This document shows, piece by piece, positions 47,319 through 57,557 of a stretch of 64,000 nucleotides of DNA. The translations under genes and the position numbers were made by a program. This DNA comes from Odobenus rosmarus divergens (Eukaryota > Chordata > Mammalia > Carnivora > Odobenidae): the NCBI RefSeq assembly GCF_000321225.1, contig NW_004450302.1:4946393-5010392 (forward strand). Reading direction: 5' to 3'. Every line of letters starts with the position of its first letter. Position 1 is the stretch's first letter. The notes below the pieces were generated by a model. That model made no database searches. It had not been told where the DNA came from and was given only the letters and a program-made list of their open reading frames with translations.

Positions 47319-47519
47319 ATGGGGGCCCTGGGGTGCTGCCGGCTCTGGTCCCCCTGGGCGCAGGCGGCACTTCTCCTGCTGCTGCTCGGGGCGCCCCCAA
47401 GGGGCCTGGCACTGCCGCCTATCCGCTATTCCCATGCGGGCATCTGCCCCAACGACATGAACCCCAACCTCTGGGTGGATGCCCAGAGCACCTGCAAGCG
47501 GGAGTGTGAGACGGACCAG
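47319..47519 (+). CDS. WFIKKN2: WFIKKN2 coding exon 1: signal peptide and first half of WAP domain
   Basis: This exon encodes residues 1-67 of a secreted multidomain protease-inhibitor-like protein that is known in mammals to bind and antagonise myostatin (GDF8) and GDF11. The ATG has A at -3 and G at +4, and no ATG lies between the predicted transcription start and it. Residues 1-31 form a signal peptide, with a basic/tryptophan-containing start, a leucine-rich core (about residues 17-24) and likely cleavage after RGLA. The mature protein begins LPPIRYSHAGICPND, which I recognise as WFIKKN2. Cys43, Cys59 and Cys63 are the first three of the eight WAP-core cysteines. The exon ends exactly at a codon (CAG) followed by GTGAGT. 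It joins in frame to exon 2 at 50235. The whole protein is 573 residues against 576 for human. Confidence 0.93.
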
Positions 47520-49899
47520 GTGAGTGGGAATCCGGAAGCCTGACGTGGACCACGTGAGGGTGTTAGTGGGAGCCGTGGGCTGGGGAGACTCAGGAGCCCC
47601 CCCCCACCCCCGGGAGGATCTGGGAGCGGGAAGGAAGTTGGGCCCCAGTCCACATAAACAGGGAGTGATGTCTGTCCAAGTCCGAGGCCCAGATGAAGAG
47701 GTGGGTGTGATATATCCAAGTTCATCCTGGGGTTCCTGGTCTCATGTTTGCTGAGGGGGGCTCTGAGGCAGCACCGGGCCAGGCACATCATGGGGACTGG
47801 CACGACCCTTCAGCCCCGCCTCGATAGGTGACAGCAGACACTCAGGACATCGCAGTGAGCATGACGAGGTCCCACAGCCAGGGATGGGAGGGTGGGCTTG
47901 GCACCTGCGTCTCTCTGGCAAAGCTGAGGCCTCCGGGCCACCCCCACCCACAGGGGTTCGCACCCTGACCCTGAGATCAGGCCAGGCTGATGGGAGAGTG
48001 GGCAGGAACAGCTCTGAATAGACCCCCTGGTTATCCCTGGGAGGGAAGCGGACTGTTTCAACCTGCCAGATTCCTCGGTCCTCCCTTCTGCTCTCGTTAG
48101 AGCAGCCTGGGGCAAGCAGCGCAGGCCTGGCGCTAGGGCAGTTCTCTCCCAGCTCCCGAGTCCCAGGGCCATCCCTGCCACTCCCCTCGGGTGATGAAGA
48201 AGAGCCTGCTGGTACCTAGCACCTGCCTGGGCAGAGGCGCTTCCTGCTGGCCCGGCCAGTTCCTAGGGCTCAGGGCTGGGCTGGGCAGCACCAGGGAATA
48301 GAAGAGACGCTCCATTTGCCAAACGCATGCAGGCTACAGAAAAGCTCGTGACTGCCCTGCAGAGAGTGGTCTCTGCCCCTACGGTGTCCAGGGGACAGTT
48401 GTCAGACCTCTCAGGCCGGACGCTGCCAGTGAGCAGTGGTGGTGCTGAGGAAAGGGAAGATGGGGGCAGAGCGCTCCCATTCAGCTGAGGTCATGAGGGT
48501 CATTGGCTATGTTTGCAGGGAAGTCTGTTCCACTGGCATGGGCTGGCCTGATAAATCAGGTGGGGTGTGGGACAGTGAGGCTCTGGCTGATGTCTCATGT
48601 CTTGGGGAAAAGGCACCTGTGTGGGGCTAGGGACTCATTTGCCTATGGGTATATTCTGAGCCCTCAAGCAAAAACTGTCCTAAGGATTCCTTCTAGGTTT
48701 CCTGGGCCCAGAGATACCTTCCCCGCCTCCCTCCCACCCCAACTCTGGGGACCCAAACCTTCATGGACCTCAGGGTCCTAAAGGAGCTCCCTGGGCCTGT
48801 CTCTTAAGGAATTTTATGACCCTCAGGCCGAAGAGCAGGTTCTCCTGTCTGCTTCCAGTCTCTCCCGCCCTCTATCCCCCACTGGGTCTCTCACCCTCAG
48901 ACCCCAGCTCTGAGATCTGCCCATCCCTGTCCCAAAGCCTCCCCTGGCGTGCCCTAGAAGCTTATGCCAAGCAAGGACTGCAAAACAAAGTCCCCATTCT
49001 GAGCCGAGAGGGGGAAAACAGTAAACAAGTCAAGCGGGCAGTCTCCACACAGCTCCGGTGGGGGATATTTCCCCCTCTTAGCTGATGTGGAATGTCAAAG
49101 AGGCTGAAATAAAAGTCGGAACCACAAGAGGCTAGCCCTAGTGGGGAGTAATTCCCAGAGCTACTACCAGGACGGAGGATTAGGAGCGTTGCCTGCCTGC
49201 CCAGTGGGTACGAGGTGTTATTGTCGAAAACACCACGTGAAATCCTTGTTTGTGTCGGTCCCAGAGCATGTTGCTAATTTCGAGGAATTAAACTAATGCC
49301 TTACGTGGCTCCACAGAGCATCAAGGGGGATTACAGCCCTAGTAAGTCCTCGCGGACAGCTTTGCTGACCTTTGCCACCCAACGGGGCTGTTTTCCTTGT
49401 GGATGTCCCCCACGAAATGTCGCACACGTCAGAGCTGAGCACCTGGGCCTGGCACAGCCCTCCGTGGTGGGACCTGGCGTCCTGGGCCTGTCCCGCCTGC
49501 CCTTCCCCTGGGCCCTGAACGAGCGTGGGCCCGCCACGGAGCGGCTGTTCCTGACGCGTGTGCAGCTGGCCTCAAACATCTGTCCCAGAGGTGTCCGATT
49601 TTTCCTTCTTAGGGTTTGGCGTGACCTCTTCAATTCGGCCAGGGCATCCTCACCCCAGTGGAAAAAAGAGAGGCAGGGCTCATTTGTTCGCACCTAGACC
49701 TCCTTTGTGGTCACCCTATGATGTGGAAGAAGAGATCTCCCTTCAGAGTCCCATCCACCTGGAGCTTGAAGCCCTTTTCCGCCACTTGCCCGCTCTCGGG
49801 ACTTGGGCGAAACTTCTCCAAGTCTCTGCACTTTCATCTATAAAATGGTAGTCAGAGAAACGTCCCCTCTGGGAGGTACGTGGCCTGCCTCCTCTCACA

Positions 49900-50060
49900 C
49901 CTACACCTCACACCACTACCAGCTGTAGCGGACCTCAGGCAAGTGGCCTCACCTCTCCGTGCCTTCGTTATCACTACCTGCGAAGTGAGGCTAATGGTTC
50001 TGCCCACCGCCCAGGCCTGTGATGAGCAAGAGAGAAGCAGACAGGTACACACGTTCTTAG
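49900..50060 (+). mobile_element. MIR fragment in the WFIKKN2 intron
   Basis: The order of blocks fits a plus-strand MIR core: a 'GACCTCAGGCAAGTGGCCTC' type stretch, then 'CCTCTCCGTGCCTTCGTTAT', then a segment resembling AATGAGGCTAATG. It is old and diverged. It lies about 170 nt before the exon 2 acceptor. The rest of the intron (47520-49900) shows no gene and no young repeat. Confidence 0.55.
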
Positions 50061-50234
50061 AAGAAGGCCCAGCAGATAGCAAGGGCTGCGTATCTCCTGT
50101 CGTCATCCGAATGTGTGGCTCACCGTAGGTGGTGAGCACATACCAGTTCCCTTCCGCAGACACGGGGGGCGGGGGAAGCCGGGGCATGCGTCCTGCTCCT
50201 CCATGCTCAGGCCTCTCCCTCTGGCTCCCCGCAG

Positions 50235-51755
50235 GAGTGCGAGACCTATGAGAAGTGTTGCCCAAACGTGTGCGGGACCAAGAGCTGTGTGGCCGCCCGG
50301 TACATGGACGTGAAAGGGAAGAAGGGCCCGGTGGGCATGCCCAAGGAGGCCACCTGCGATCACTTCATGTGTCTGCAGCAGGGCTCCGAGTGTGACATCT
50401 GGGACGGCCAGCCCGTGTGTAAGTGCAAAGATCGCTGTGAGAAGGAGCCCAGCTTCACGTGCGCCTCCGACGGCCTCACCTATTATAACCGCTGCTACAT
50501 GGACGCCGAGGCCTGCTCGAAGGGCATCACGCTGGCCGTCGTCACTTGCCGCTACCACTTCACGTGGCCCAACACCAGTCCCTCGCCGCCCGAGACCACC
50601 GTGCACCCCACCACGGCCTCCCCTGAGACGCCGGGGCTGGATATGGCGGCCCCGGCTCTGCTCCACCACCCTGTGCACCAGTCGGTCACCGTGGGTGAGA
50701 CGGTGAGCTTCCTGTGTGATGTGGTGGGCCGGCCCCGGCCCGAGATCACCTGGGAGAAGCAGCTGGAAGATCGCGAGAACGTGGTCATGCGGCCCAACCA
50801 CGTGCGCGGCAACGTGGTGGTCACCAACATCGCCCAGCTGGTCATCTACAACGCGCAGCCCCAGGACGCTGGCATCTACACCTGCACGGCCCGGAATGCC
50901 GCCGGGGTCCTGCGCGCCGACTTCCCGCTGTCCGTGGTCAGGGGGGGTCAGGCGGTGGCCACCTTGGAGAGCACCCCCAATGGCACGGCCTTCCCCGCGG
51001 CCGAGTGCCTGAAGCCCCCCGACAGTGAGGACTGCGGCGAGGAGCAGACCCGTTGGCACTTCGACGCGCAGGCCAACAACTGCCTCACCTTCCCCTTTGG
51101 CCACTGCCACCGCAACCGGAACCACTTCGAGACCTACGAGGCCTGCATGCTGGCCTGCATGAGCGGGCCACTGGCCGTGTGCAGCCTGCCCGCCCTGCAG
51201 GGGCCCTGCAAAGCCTACGCGCCCCGCTGGGCCTACAACAGCCAGGCCGGCCAGTGCCAGTCCTTCATCTACGGCGGATGCGACGGCAACGGCAACAACT
51301 TCGAGAGCCGCGAGGCCTGCGAGGAGTCCTGCCCCTTCCCTCGGGGGACCCAGCGCTGCCGGGCCTGCAAACCGCGGCAGAAGCTCGTCACCAGCTTCTG
51401 TCGGAGCGACTTCGTCATCCTGGGCCGCGTGTCCGAGCTGACCGAGGAGCCCGACGCAGGGCGGGCCCTGGTGACCGTGGACGAGGTCCTCAAGGATGAG
51501 AAGATGGGCCTCAAGTTCCTGGGCCAGGAGCCGCTGGAGGTCACCCTGCTCCACGTGGACTGGAGCTGCCCCTGCCCCAACGTGACGGCGGGCGAGACGC
51601 CACTCATCATCATGGGCGAGGTGGACGGCGGCATGGCCGTGCTGCGGCCGGATAGCTTCGTGGGAGCGTCCAGCAGCCGGCGGGTCAGGAAGCTGCGTGA
51701 GGTCCTGCACAAGAAGACCTGCGACGTCCTCAAGGAGTTTCTGGGCTTGCGCTGA
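50235..51755 (+). CDS. WFIKKN2: WFIKKN2 coding exon 2: rest of WAP, follistatin/Kazal, Ig, Kunitz 1, Kunitz 2, NTR
   Basis: This exon encodes residues 68-573 and ends in TGA at 51753. The WAP core is completed by Cys69, 75, 76, 80 and 85. The follistatin/Kazal module has cysteines at 108, 113, 120, 129, 131, 135, 143, 154, 161 and 172. A Thr/Ser/Pro linker follows at about 177-200. The Ig domain (about 205-303) shows Cys228, Trp240 and a DAGIYTC motif ending at Cys284. Kunitz 1 has Cys325, 334, 350, 358, 371 and 375. Kunitz 2 has Cys383, 392, 408, 416, 429 and 433. The NTR domain has Cys442, 445, 456, 512, 514 and 563. Kunitz 2 carries Lys393 at the P1 position, as in trypsin inhibitors, while Kunitz 1 has Gly335 there and is unlikely to be a conventional inhibitor. 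Possible N-glycosylation sites are Asn180, Asn316 and Asn516. In this family the follistatin module binds mature GDF8/GDF11 and other domains contact the propeptide (known, not seen here). The exon is very GC-rich. No frameshift or early stop is present. Confidence 0.96.
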   Translation, partial: ECETYEKCCPNVCGTKSCVAARYMDVKGKKGPVGMPKEATCDHFMCLQQGSECDIWDGQPVCKCKDRCEKEPSFTCASDGLTYYNRCYMDAEACSKGITLAVVTCRYHFTWPNTSPSPPETTVHPTTASPETPGLDMAAPALLHHPVHQSVTVGETVSFLCDVVGRPRPEITWEKQLEDRENVVMRPNHVRGNVVVTNIAQLVIYNAQPQDAGIYTCTARNAAGVLRADFPLSVVRGGQAVATLESTPNGTAFPAAECLKPPDSEDCGEEQTRWHFDAQANNCLTFPFGHCHRNRNHFETYEACMLACMSGPLAVCSLPALQGPCKAYAPRWAYNSQAGQCQSFIYGGCDGNGNNFESREACEESCPFPRGTQRCRACKPRQKLVTSFCRSDFVILGRVSELTEEPDAGRALVTVDEVLKDEKMGLKFLGQEPLEVTLLHVDWSCPCPNVTAGETPLIIMGEVDGGMAVLRPDSFVGASSSRRVRKLREVLHKKTCDVLKEFLGLR

Positions 51756-51769
51756 AGCCCCGCCCCCCC

Positions 51770-51812
51770 TCCGCCCCTCCCCGGCCCCCTCCCCGGCCCC
51801 CTCCCCGGCCCT
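51770..51812 (+). repeat. 12-bp GC minisatellite in the WFIKKN2 3' UTR
   Basis: The unit CCCTCCCCGGCC is repeated about three times head to tail, starting roughly 15 nt after the stop codon, inside a C-rich 90-nt stretch. The complementary strand is G-rich. The copy number is likely to vary. Confidence 0.75.
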
Positions 51813-53155
51813 CGTCCACCTACCCACCCCCCAACGCCCCTCAGTCCGCAAACTGGGCAAGGTCAGGCTCGACAGTTGTAGGCCAGTGGGGAAAATCCAC
51901 CCGAGGTTCTTAGAACAACTTCTAGTCTTGGGCTCAAAAAGGGGTCTGTATCTTCTTTAGCTGAGGGGGACCAAAGGAGAAGCCACCAGACACCTGCAAG
52001 CTATTCTTGATGACCAGTTGGTGGGGCGTTGTGACCCTCTCTGTGCTGGTCAGCTGCCTCTGCTGGCTCTCCCTGCCCCCAGCCAGCTCCCAGCCAGGCT
52101 TTCGGAGGTGGCGTCTGCACGGTCATGGGAATCACAGAATGAATCGGTTTGCAAAAGTTGTAGGTGGGGAGAGAAAGGAGGGACCAGGGACTCTTTGGAC
52201 AAATACCCCAGAGCCCCCTAGATCACTACGAGCAGAAACCACTTCATTTTAGGGCTTGTGGGACGCGGGGAGTGGGGGGCGGGGGGAGGGCATGGTCTGA
52301 CCCAGCACACCCCTTGTCCTGAGGCGGTGGTCAGCCCGTGCTTCGGTCAAGTGGGCCCTGCGGTCTCTGAGGCCACCATGGCACCAGCAGAATACACATC
52401 CTTCATGTTTCTCCTTGGCTTTATTGGTTGGTTTATTGATTGTTGATGTATTAATTTAGCTCTGTTCAGTCCGACTCAATGGACATTTTCTGAACACTTT
52501 CTGGGTACCAGGTGCTAGGACACAGATATTAGTCAATGCCCAGCTCCTGGTGACTGAATGTGAATGTCCAGATCCCAGGGTCCCCGCCACCCCCCCCCCC
52601 CCCGCCCCGGGGAAGCAGACCCATGGCTGGCCTTCCCAACTGTCAAATGGTCCCATTGGAAGGACAGTGTGCTTTCATCTGCCACTGGCTTCCTTGGACA
52701 GAAGGCAGATAGAAGCCCCAGGATCTGTTCTGGTGGGAAGGGAGATAAAGGGAAAGTCCAGGTTGGGATGGGGAGCAAGGTGAAAGAAGGGAGGGAGGAG
52801 GGGAGTCAGGCTTGGGAAGGAAAAGGAATGTTGCTCGATGCTCCCATCTGGTGGTGGCCTTGGGAGCTGCAGGGACCTGAGGGAGGCTCTAGGTGAGAGC
52901 TGGGAGGGTAGGTTTGGGAATGTGGCAGCTTGTTGGTGACTTCTCGTTTCTGGACTTCCTGTGCAGGTCCAGCCACCCCCCCACCCCACCCCACACACAC
53001 ACACTAGATAAATGACTTGGGAAAGCCACTGTCAGCTCTACATCTGCTCCCCCATTCCCTCCTCCGCCCTTCCTTCTGTCCAGGCCCCCCCAAAGGAGAA
53101 ATGATCATTGTGGGGCATCCTCGTTTCTTCCTCCAATGTAGCGAGGAAGGTACCA

Positions 53156-53161
53156 ATTAAA
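53156..53161 (+). terminator. WFIKKN2: Poly(A) signal ATTAAA of WFIKKN2
   Basis: I found no AATAAA between the stop codon and 53200. ATTAAA is the most common variant. It is followed within about 30-60 nt by a strongly GT-rich tract (CTTGTGTGATTTGTTTGGG, then GTGTGTGTGG), as expected downstream of a cleavage site near 53175-53185. This gives a 3' UTR of about 1.4 kb. Confidence 0.65.
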
Positions 53162-53180
53162 AATTCATAGTATCAACAGC

Positions 53181-55637
53181 CCTTCTTGTGTGATTTGTTT
53201 GGGTTAATGAGTGTGTGTGGTGGGGGGGGTGTGTAATTTGCTCTGGTGATCAGGAGGGAAGTCTGGCCAATAGGACCATATTTGGGTGATGGAGGGACAC
53301 GAACATTCACCCCACTTTGGAGCTCTGAGACTCCTTAACTGTGGTGCTCTCCCCAGCTCAGGAAAGCCGAGGCCAGAGAGGCCAGGTGACGTCCCCCAAG
53401 AACACAGAGGCAGGAAGATTGGGGACTTAGGCCCAGATGTTCTAACTTATGTCTCAGGCCCCCTGCCCATCACGACAGCATGGTGGGCCAGGGGCAGACT
53501 CCGGACCCTGTCACTGATGGTGTCGTGTTGAGAGGCACAAAGCTGAAGGAGACATGAGCGGGGCAGAAAGAGGTGGGCCACCCAGCTATAGCTCCCCAGG
53601 GTGCTTCTGGGTGAGGCCTGGTCGCAAAGCCGTAGGCATGCTCAGAGCACAGGGCTCAGTTCCCAGGATGGAGACAGCAGCACCTTTGGCCTCAGGTGCT
53701 TGGGACGGTTCCCTGTCCCTGGAGATGTGTTCAGGAGCCTGTGGCCATGACGGCATGCCTCACAGCTCGTCTGGCCCTCAGGCTGCAAGCCAGCCAAGCT
53801 CAAGAGACACCTGTCCCCTGTCCACTTCCCTGGGTCTTCCCAGGCCACTGTCCCAAGGAGGAATGCGCACCCAGCCCCACCCAGCCTGGCCCAGTCTAGC
53901 CAATCCTTCCTTAGAGAGAATTCCTACAAGAAGGAGGGGGCCAGCATGGGGAAGGCAAGCTCCTCCGGGGCCAGAGGAGTGCGAGCTTCTCAAGTCACCT
54001 TTGGGGAAATGCTGAACACTAACAGCCGCCAGGAAGGTATGAGTACTAGCCACGGGCCCCTCCCTGCTTGGGTCAAAGAACCAGGGAGGTGAGGACTCAG
54101 CCTTAGAGGCCTGGGGACATTCTGTTGCACCTGCTTCTAGGCTGAGATGGCCCAATAAGTAACACACTAGCTTAGAGCCTGATGGGTCAAGTGTCCACAT
54201 GCTATAGCATCTGTCATCTCCCTTCCTGCACTGACATGGGGCCTAAGCCCTGTGGCTGCCTGGTGGAAGTGTGACATTCAGGGGACACCGATGTCAGGGC
54301 TCCTTCTCACCAGCTCGCAGCACCTGGGGTCCCTGTCCTTCCCACTCCGGCCCCAGCCCGGCAGAGTGAGAAAGCCCGGCCGGTGCCGTCAGACCCACCT
54401 GGGTCTGACACTTCCCCGGTGTCTCTCCGCGTCTCAGTTTCCTCATCTGTAAAACAGAGGGTAGTAAGTGCACTTCCTGGAGACTTGGGGAGCTTGGCCC
54501 TATTAACCTTGCCAAACAGAAAAGCTTAGGAGACAGAGCCTGGCACAGAGCGCTGCCCCAGCGCCCTCCTGGCCCTCAGCAACTGCCTGGCTGACAGCAG
54601 GCCCCCAGGACCTAAAGCCCTCGCCTCCTCCTGCTGGGCCTGGGATTTCACACTGAGTGAACATACAGCAGCTGCAGGTATTTTAGTCTGTTACCCGCAG
54701 AGCACATTCAGAAGGATCACCCCGCGTGTTTGGGCTTTAGAAAATACAGGCACTTAGGGAATGGGCATCTATTATAATGTTGGACCTACTACGACGTGGC
54801 ATGTATTTCTCTGTCCTTGAAACCAAGCTTGAGTCTCTGATCCCTGTTACCCAGGTGTTACACAGTAACTGACCTCTAGTAGGTGCTCCATAGAGGTTGA
54901 ACCGAATTCCCAGGGTCTGGTTGCTGGGGGAGCTTGGGGAGGCTGCCCACCCAGTTTGGGAGATTTGGCCCCAGCCTGGGCCCCAGGACACAGGGGGATG
55001 GAGCCCCCCTACAGGTCTGAGGCCAGACTCACCTGCCTTCTTGTCTACACTTCACACTTGCTCCTTCCCTCCTTGCATCTGGTGGCTCCCCTCCCCGTCC
55101 TGCTCCCGCTCCAGTCCATCTCTGTTTGCCTCTTCAGAGGCCTGGTCTGGCGCCGGCTGTCTCCAGACCAGCCCGAGGCCTCTGGGGCAGGACAGCTTGG
55201 CTTTTTCCACCCTCCGCCTCCCCCAGCACCTCGAGCCTCCTAGGACACTCTGCTCCATTGTTTGGCCAGCAGCTCCATAGTCTGACGTCACCCCCTGGAC
55301 AGTGGGGCCAGAGAGCAGGGACCAGGGTGGAACCTGAGGAAGAAAGGGGGAGAACAAACACACAGCCGCATGGTGATTTCCCCAGGCGGGGGGTGCGGGG
55401 CGGGGAGCGCCCAGGGTCCAACTGTCCTGTTATAACGTCAGCACTTTGCAGGCGCTCACCATGGGACAGGCACCAGACGTCATCTCTTGTCTCCATCACG
55501 ACTCTACAGCACAGAACACTATTCTGTGGGTAGGGAAACTGAGGCTGGAGGAGACAAGAGATTTGCCCAAGATGACCCAGCTGCCACGTGGCAAAGCCAA
55601 GACCTGAACACAGGCAGTTGGCTTCTCTCAGTATGTG

Positions 55638-55680
<43 letters not shown>

Positions 55681-56926
55681 GTTCTGGGCTGGACAGTGTG
55701 GAGCCCCATCAGGACCCCAAACATCTCCCAAGAGCCTGCCTCCCATCAGCCACCCCGGGGCTGTCTTCTGACCTTGCCACGTGACATGATATTTCGCTCA
55801 CACACATAAGCAATCATGGCCTACATTGCTGAGTGAGACATCAGCCTTATGCCTACTCATCCTCCCAGACTCAGCTCCCCCCGGGGGAGCCTCCGCTGTC
55901 CCCCAGAGGCAGCAAGACCCTTCCATTGTCTGTCTCCCTCTGCACGTGCACCACCCAGGCTGGAAGCACTGCCTGGGGGATCCCGGAGGTCTGAGGGGGG
56001 CCCAGTCCCCAGGGCTCAACAACGGGACAAGGGGCTTGCTGGATGAACCAAGGGTCCTGGGACCAAGGGCCCCGAGGCGCACTGGAAGCCTGCAGGGCTG
56101 TGGAGGGGCTTCCCTGGGGTTTGCCCTGCTTTTCCCCAGCTCTACTTCCTGATACCCTCTCTTCTTCCTTCTCCTCCCCCTCCCACCTCCTCCAGGAGTC
56201 TAGAGTCTCTCTCCCGCTCTGGGAATGTGTGATTAATATAGGCAGGATGGGTGGCAGGGTTCCTGGGTCCTATTTGTGGCTGTGGCCTCATTCTGGAATG
56301 TGCCCTGAGGTCAAGTGACACTCATCTCTCAGGCTGTGTCAGGAGGAAGGAAGAAGAACCCTCCAGCTGGCGTTCTCCTGAGGGAGACGGAAGGGCAGGC
56401 AGGTGGGCAGGCCTACCACCCCCCCCTTCCCGCCTCTCTGGCTCCCAAGCTCTTCAGCACTTCTATTTCAGGGTTGGGTAAGAATCTCTGTGTCCACATC
56501 CCAAATTACCCCCAGGACAGGGACCTCTGGCATCTGGCTCCCCAGCGACACCCTGGCCATCCTCCCCCCCCCTCAGGTGAAGGGAAAACAGGACTCAGCT
56601 CCGACACCTCTTGGATTGGACCCTCTTGGAGGTGGGGCCTCTTCCCAGCATGTCTGTCCGGGTGAGGGCAGTGAGCGTTTTCTGCCCTTTTTCCAAGTCT
56701 TGATACTGCGGGATGAGGATGTACCCATCCTGATCATGTGTGCTGTCTCCGTGTGAGAGACACATCCATTTGTGTCTGAGGATGGGGACTGTTTTGGCCC
56801 CTTTCTGTGCGGGCAGCCAGGAAGCAGAGAGGGGGCTGGGGCCCTGGCAGGGTCCCTCAGCGGGACAGAAACACGACACCAAAGAGACGGAATAGGCAGT
56901 GCTCACAATTCTGATCGGGCACTTTA
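53181..56926. other. Downstream flank of WFIKKN2, no gene recognised
   Basis: MIR-like stretches lie at 54380-54560 ('TCTCAGTTTCCTCATCTGTA') and 55435-55612 ('GGAAACTGAGGCTGGAGGAG'). No supported coding sequence. Confidence 0.45.
55639..55677. repeat. (CA)n microsatellite
   Basis: About 19 uninterrupted CA units. Confidence 0.97.
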
Positions 56927-57128
56927 TTTTTTTATTTTTTTAAATATTTTATTTATTTATTTGACAGAGAGGGACACAGCAAGAGAGGGAACACAAGCAG
57001 GGGGAGTGGGAGAGGGAGAAGCAGGCTCCCCGCTGAGCAAGGAGCCCGATGCGGGGCTCGATCCCAGGATGCTGGGACCATGACCTGAGCCGAAGACAGA
57101 CGCTTAACGACTGAGCCACTCAGGCGCC
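56927..57128 (-). mobile_element. can-SINE with perfect 16-bp target-site duplication
   Basis: CTGATCGGGCACTTTA is repeated exactly at 56911-56926 and 57129-57144. The copy is full length and young. Confidence 0.97.
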
Positions 57129-57369
57129 CTGATCGGGCACTTTAAATATGTTGTCCAGTTTACTCCTTGCACCCCTCTCTGAGTGATGTTACTATTTCCC
57201 ACGCTAGCCTACACCATGCAGGAGGGCAAAGACACTATGTGCTTGGTTCTCCCCTGTATGTTCAGCATGAGGCCTCGCCATAGAGGGTGTTCAAGAAATA
57301 TTTGTGCAATGAATGAATGAATGAACAAAGCAAGCCCTGTAGATCTTATGGAGGAAGACACACCTCAAA

Positions 57370-57520
57370 GGTATTATTTTCCCTCTTTTACAGATACTGA
57401 ATCGGAGACTAAATGTTTACAGGAATCTTGCCCCAGGTCAAAGGGTTAATAAATGGAAGAGCCAAGATGCCAATTCAGGTCTATCTGACTTTAGTGCCTA
57501 TAGTCTTTCCAGGGAGACCT
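57370..57520 (-). mobile_element. MIR fragment
   Basis: 'CCCTCTTTTACAGATACTGA' ... 'CCAATTCAGGTCTATCTGAC', minus orientation. Confidence 0.65.
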
Positions 57521-57533
57521 GCGCCAGCCAGCC

Positions 57534-57557
57534 AACCCTAACCCTAACCCTAACCCC
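57534..57557. repeat. Short interstitial telomere-type repeat (CCCTAA)n
   Basis: About four units of AACCCT in perfect register between a MIR and a GC-rich segment. Vertebrate telomeres carry this hexamer. Confidence 0.92.

Larger units (their letters stand above)
47084..53180 (+). other. WFIKKN2: WFIKKN2 transcription unit (two exons, one intron)
   Basis: The gene span is inferred from a TATA box, an ATG in good context, matching splice sites, a stop codon and a poly(A) signal. Exon 1 runs from about 47084 to 47519, with a 5' UTR of roughly 235 nt that contains no upstream ATG. The intron is 47520-50234 (2,715 nt) and begins GTGAGT and ends CCCCGCAG after a pyrimidine-rich tract. Exon 2 runs from 50235 to about 53180, with a 3' UTR of about 1.4 kb. 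The intron is phase 0 and falls inside the WAP domain. Transcript ends are estimated to within about 10-30 nt. The two-exon structure agrees with what is known of the mammalian gene. Confidence 0.85.

Noticed and set aside
50392..51733. Other out-of-frame open frames inside WFIKKN2 exon 2
   Set aside because: They overlap a confidently identified coding sequence and lack their own conserved features.
50103..51860. 585-codon open frame on the minus strand across WFIKKN2 exon 2
   Set aside because: It is the mirror of a real, GC-rich coding exon. High GC at third positions removes stop codons on the opposite strand. The antisense product has no recognisable domain, and the sense frame encodes six.
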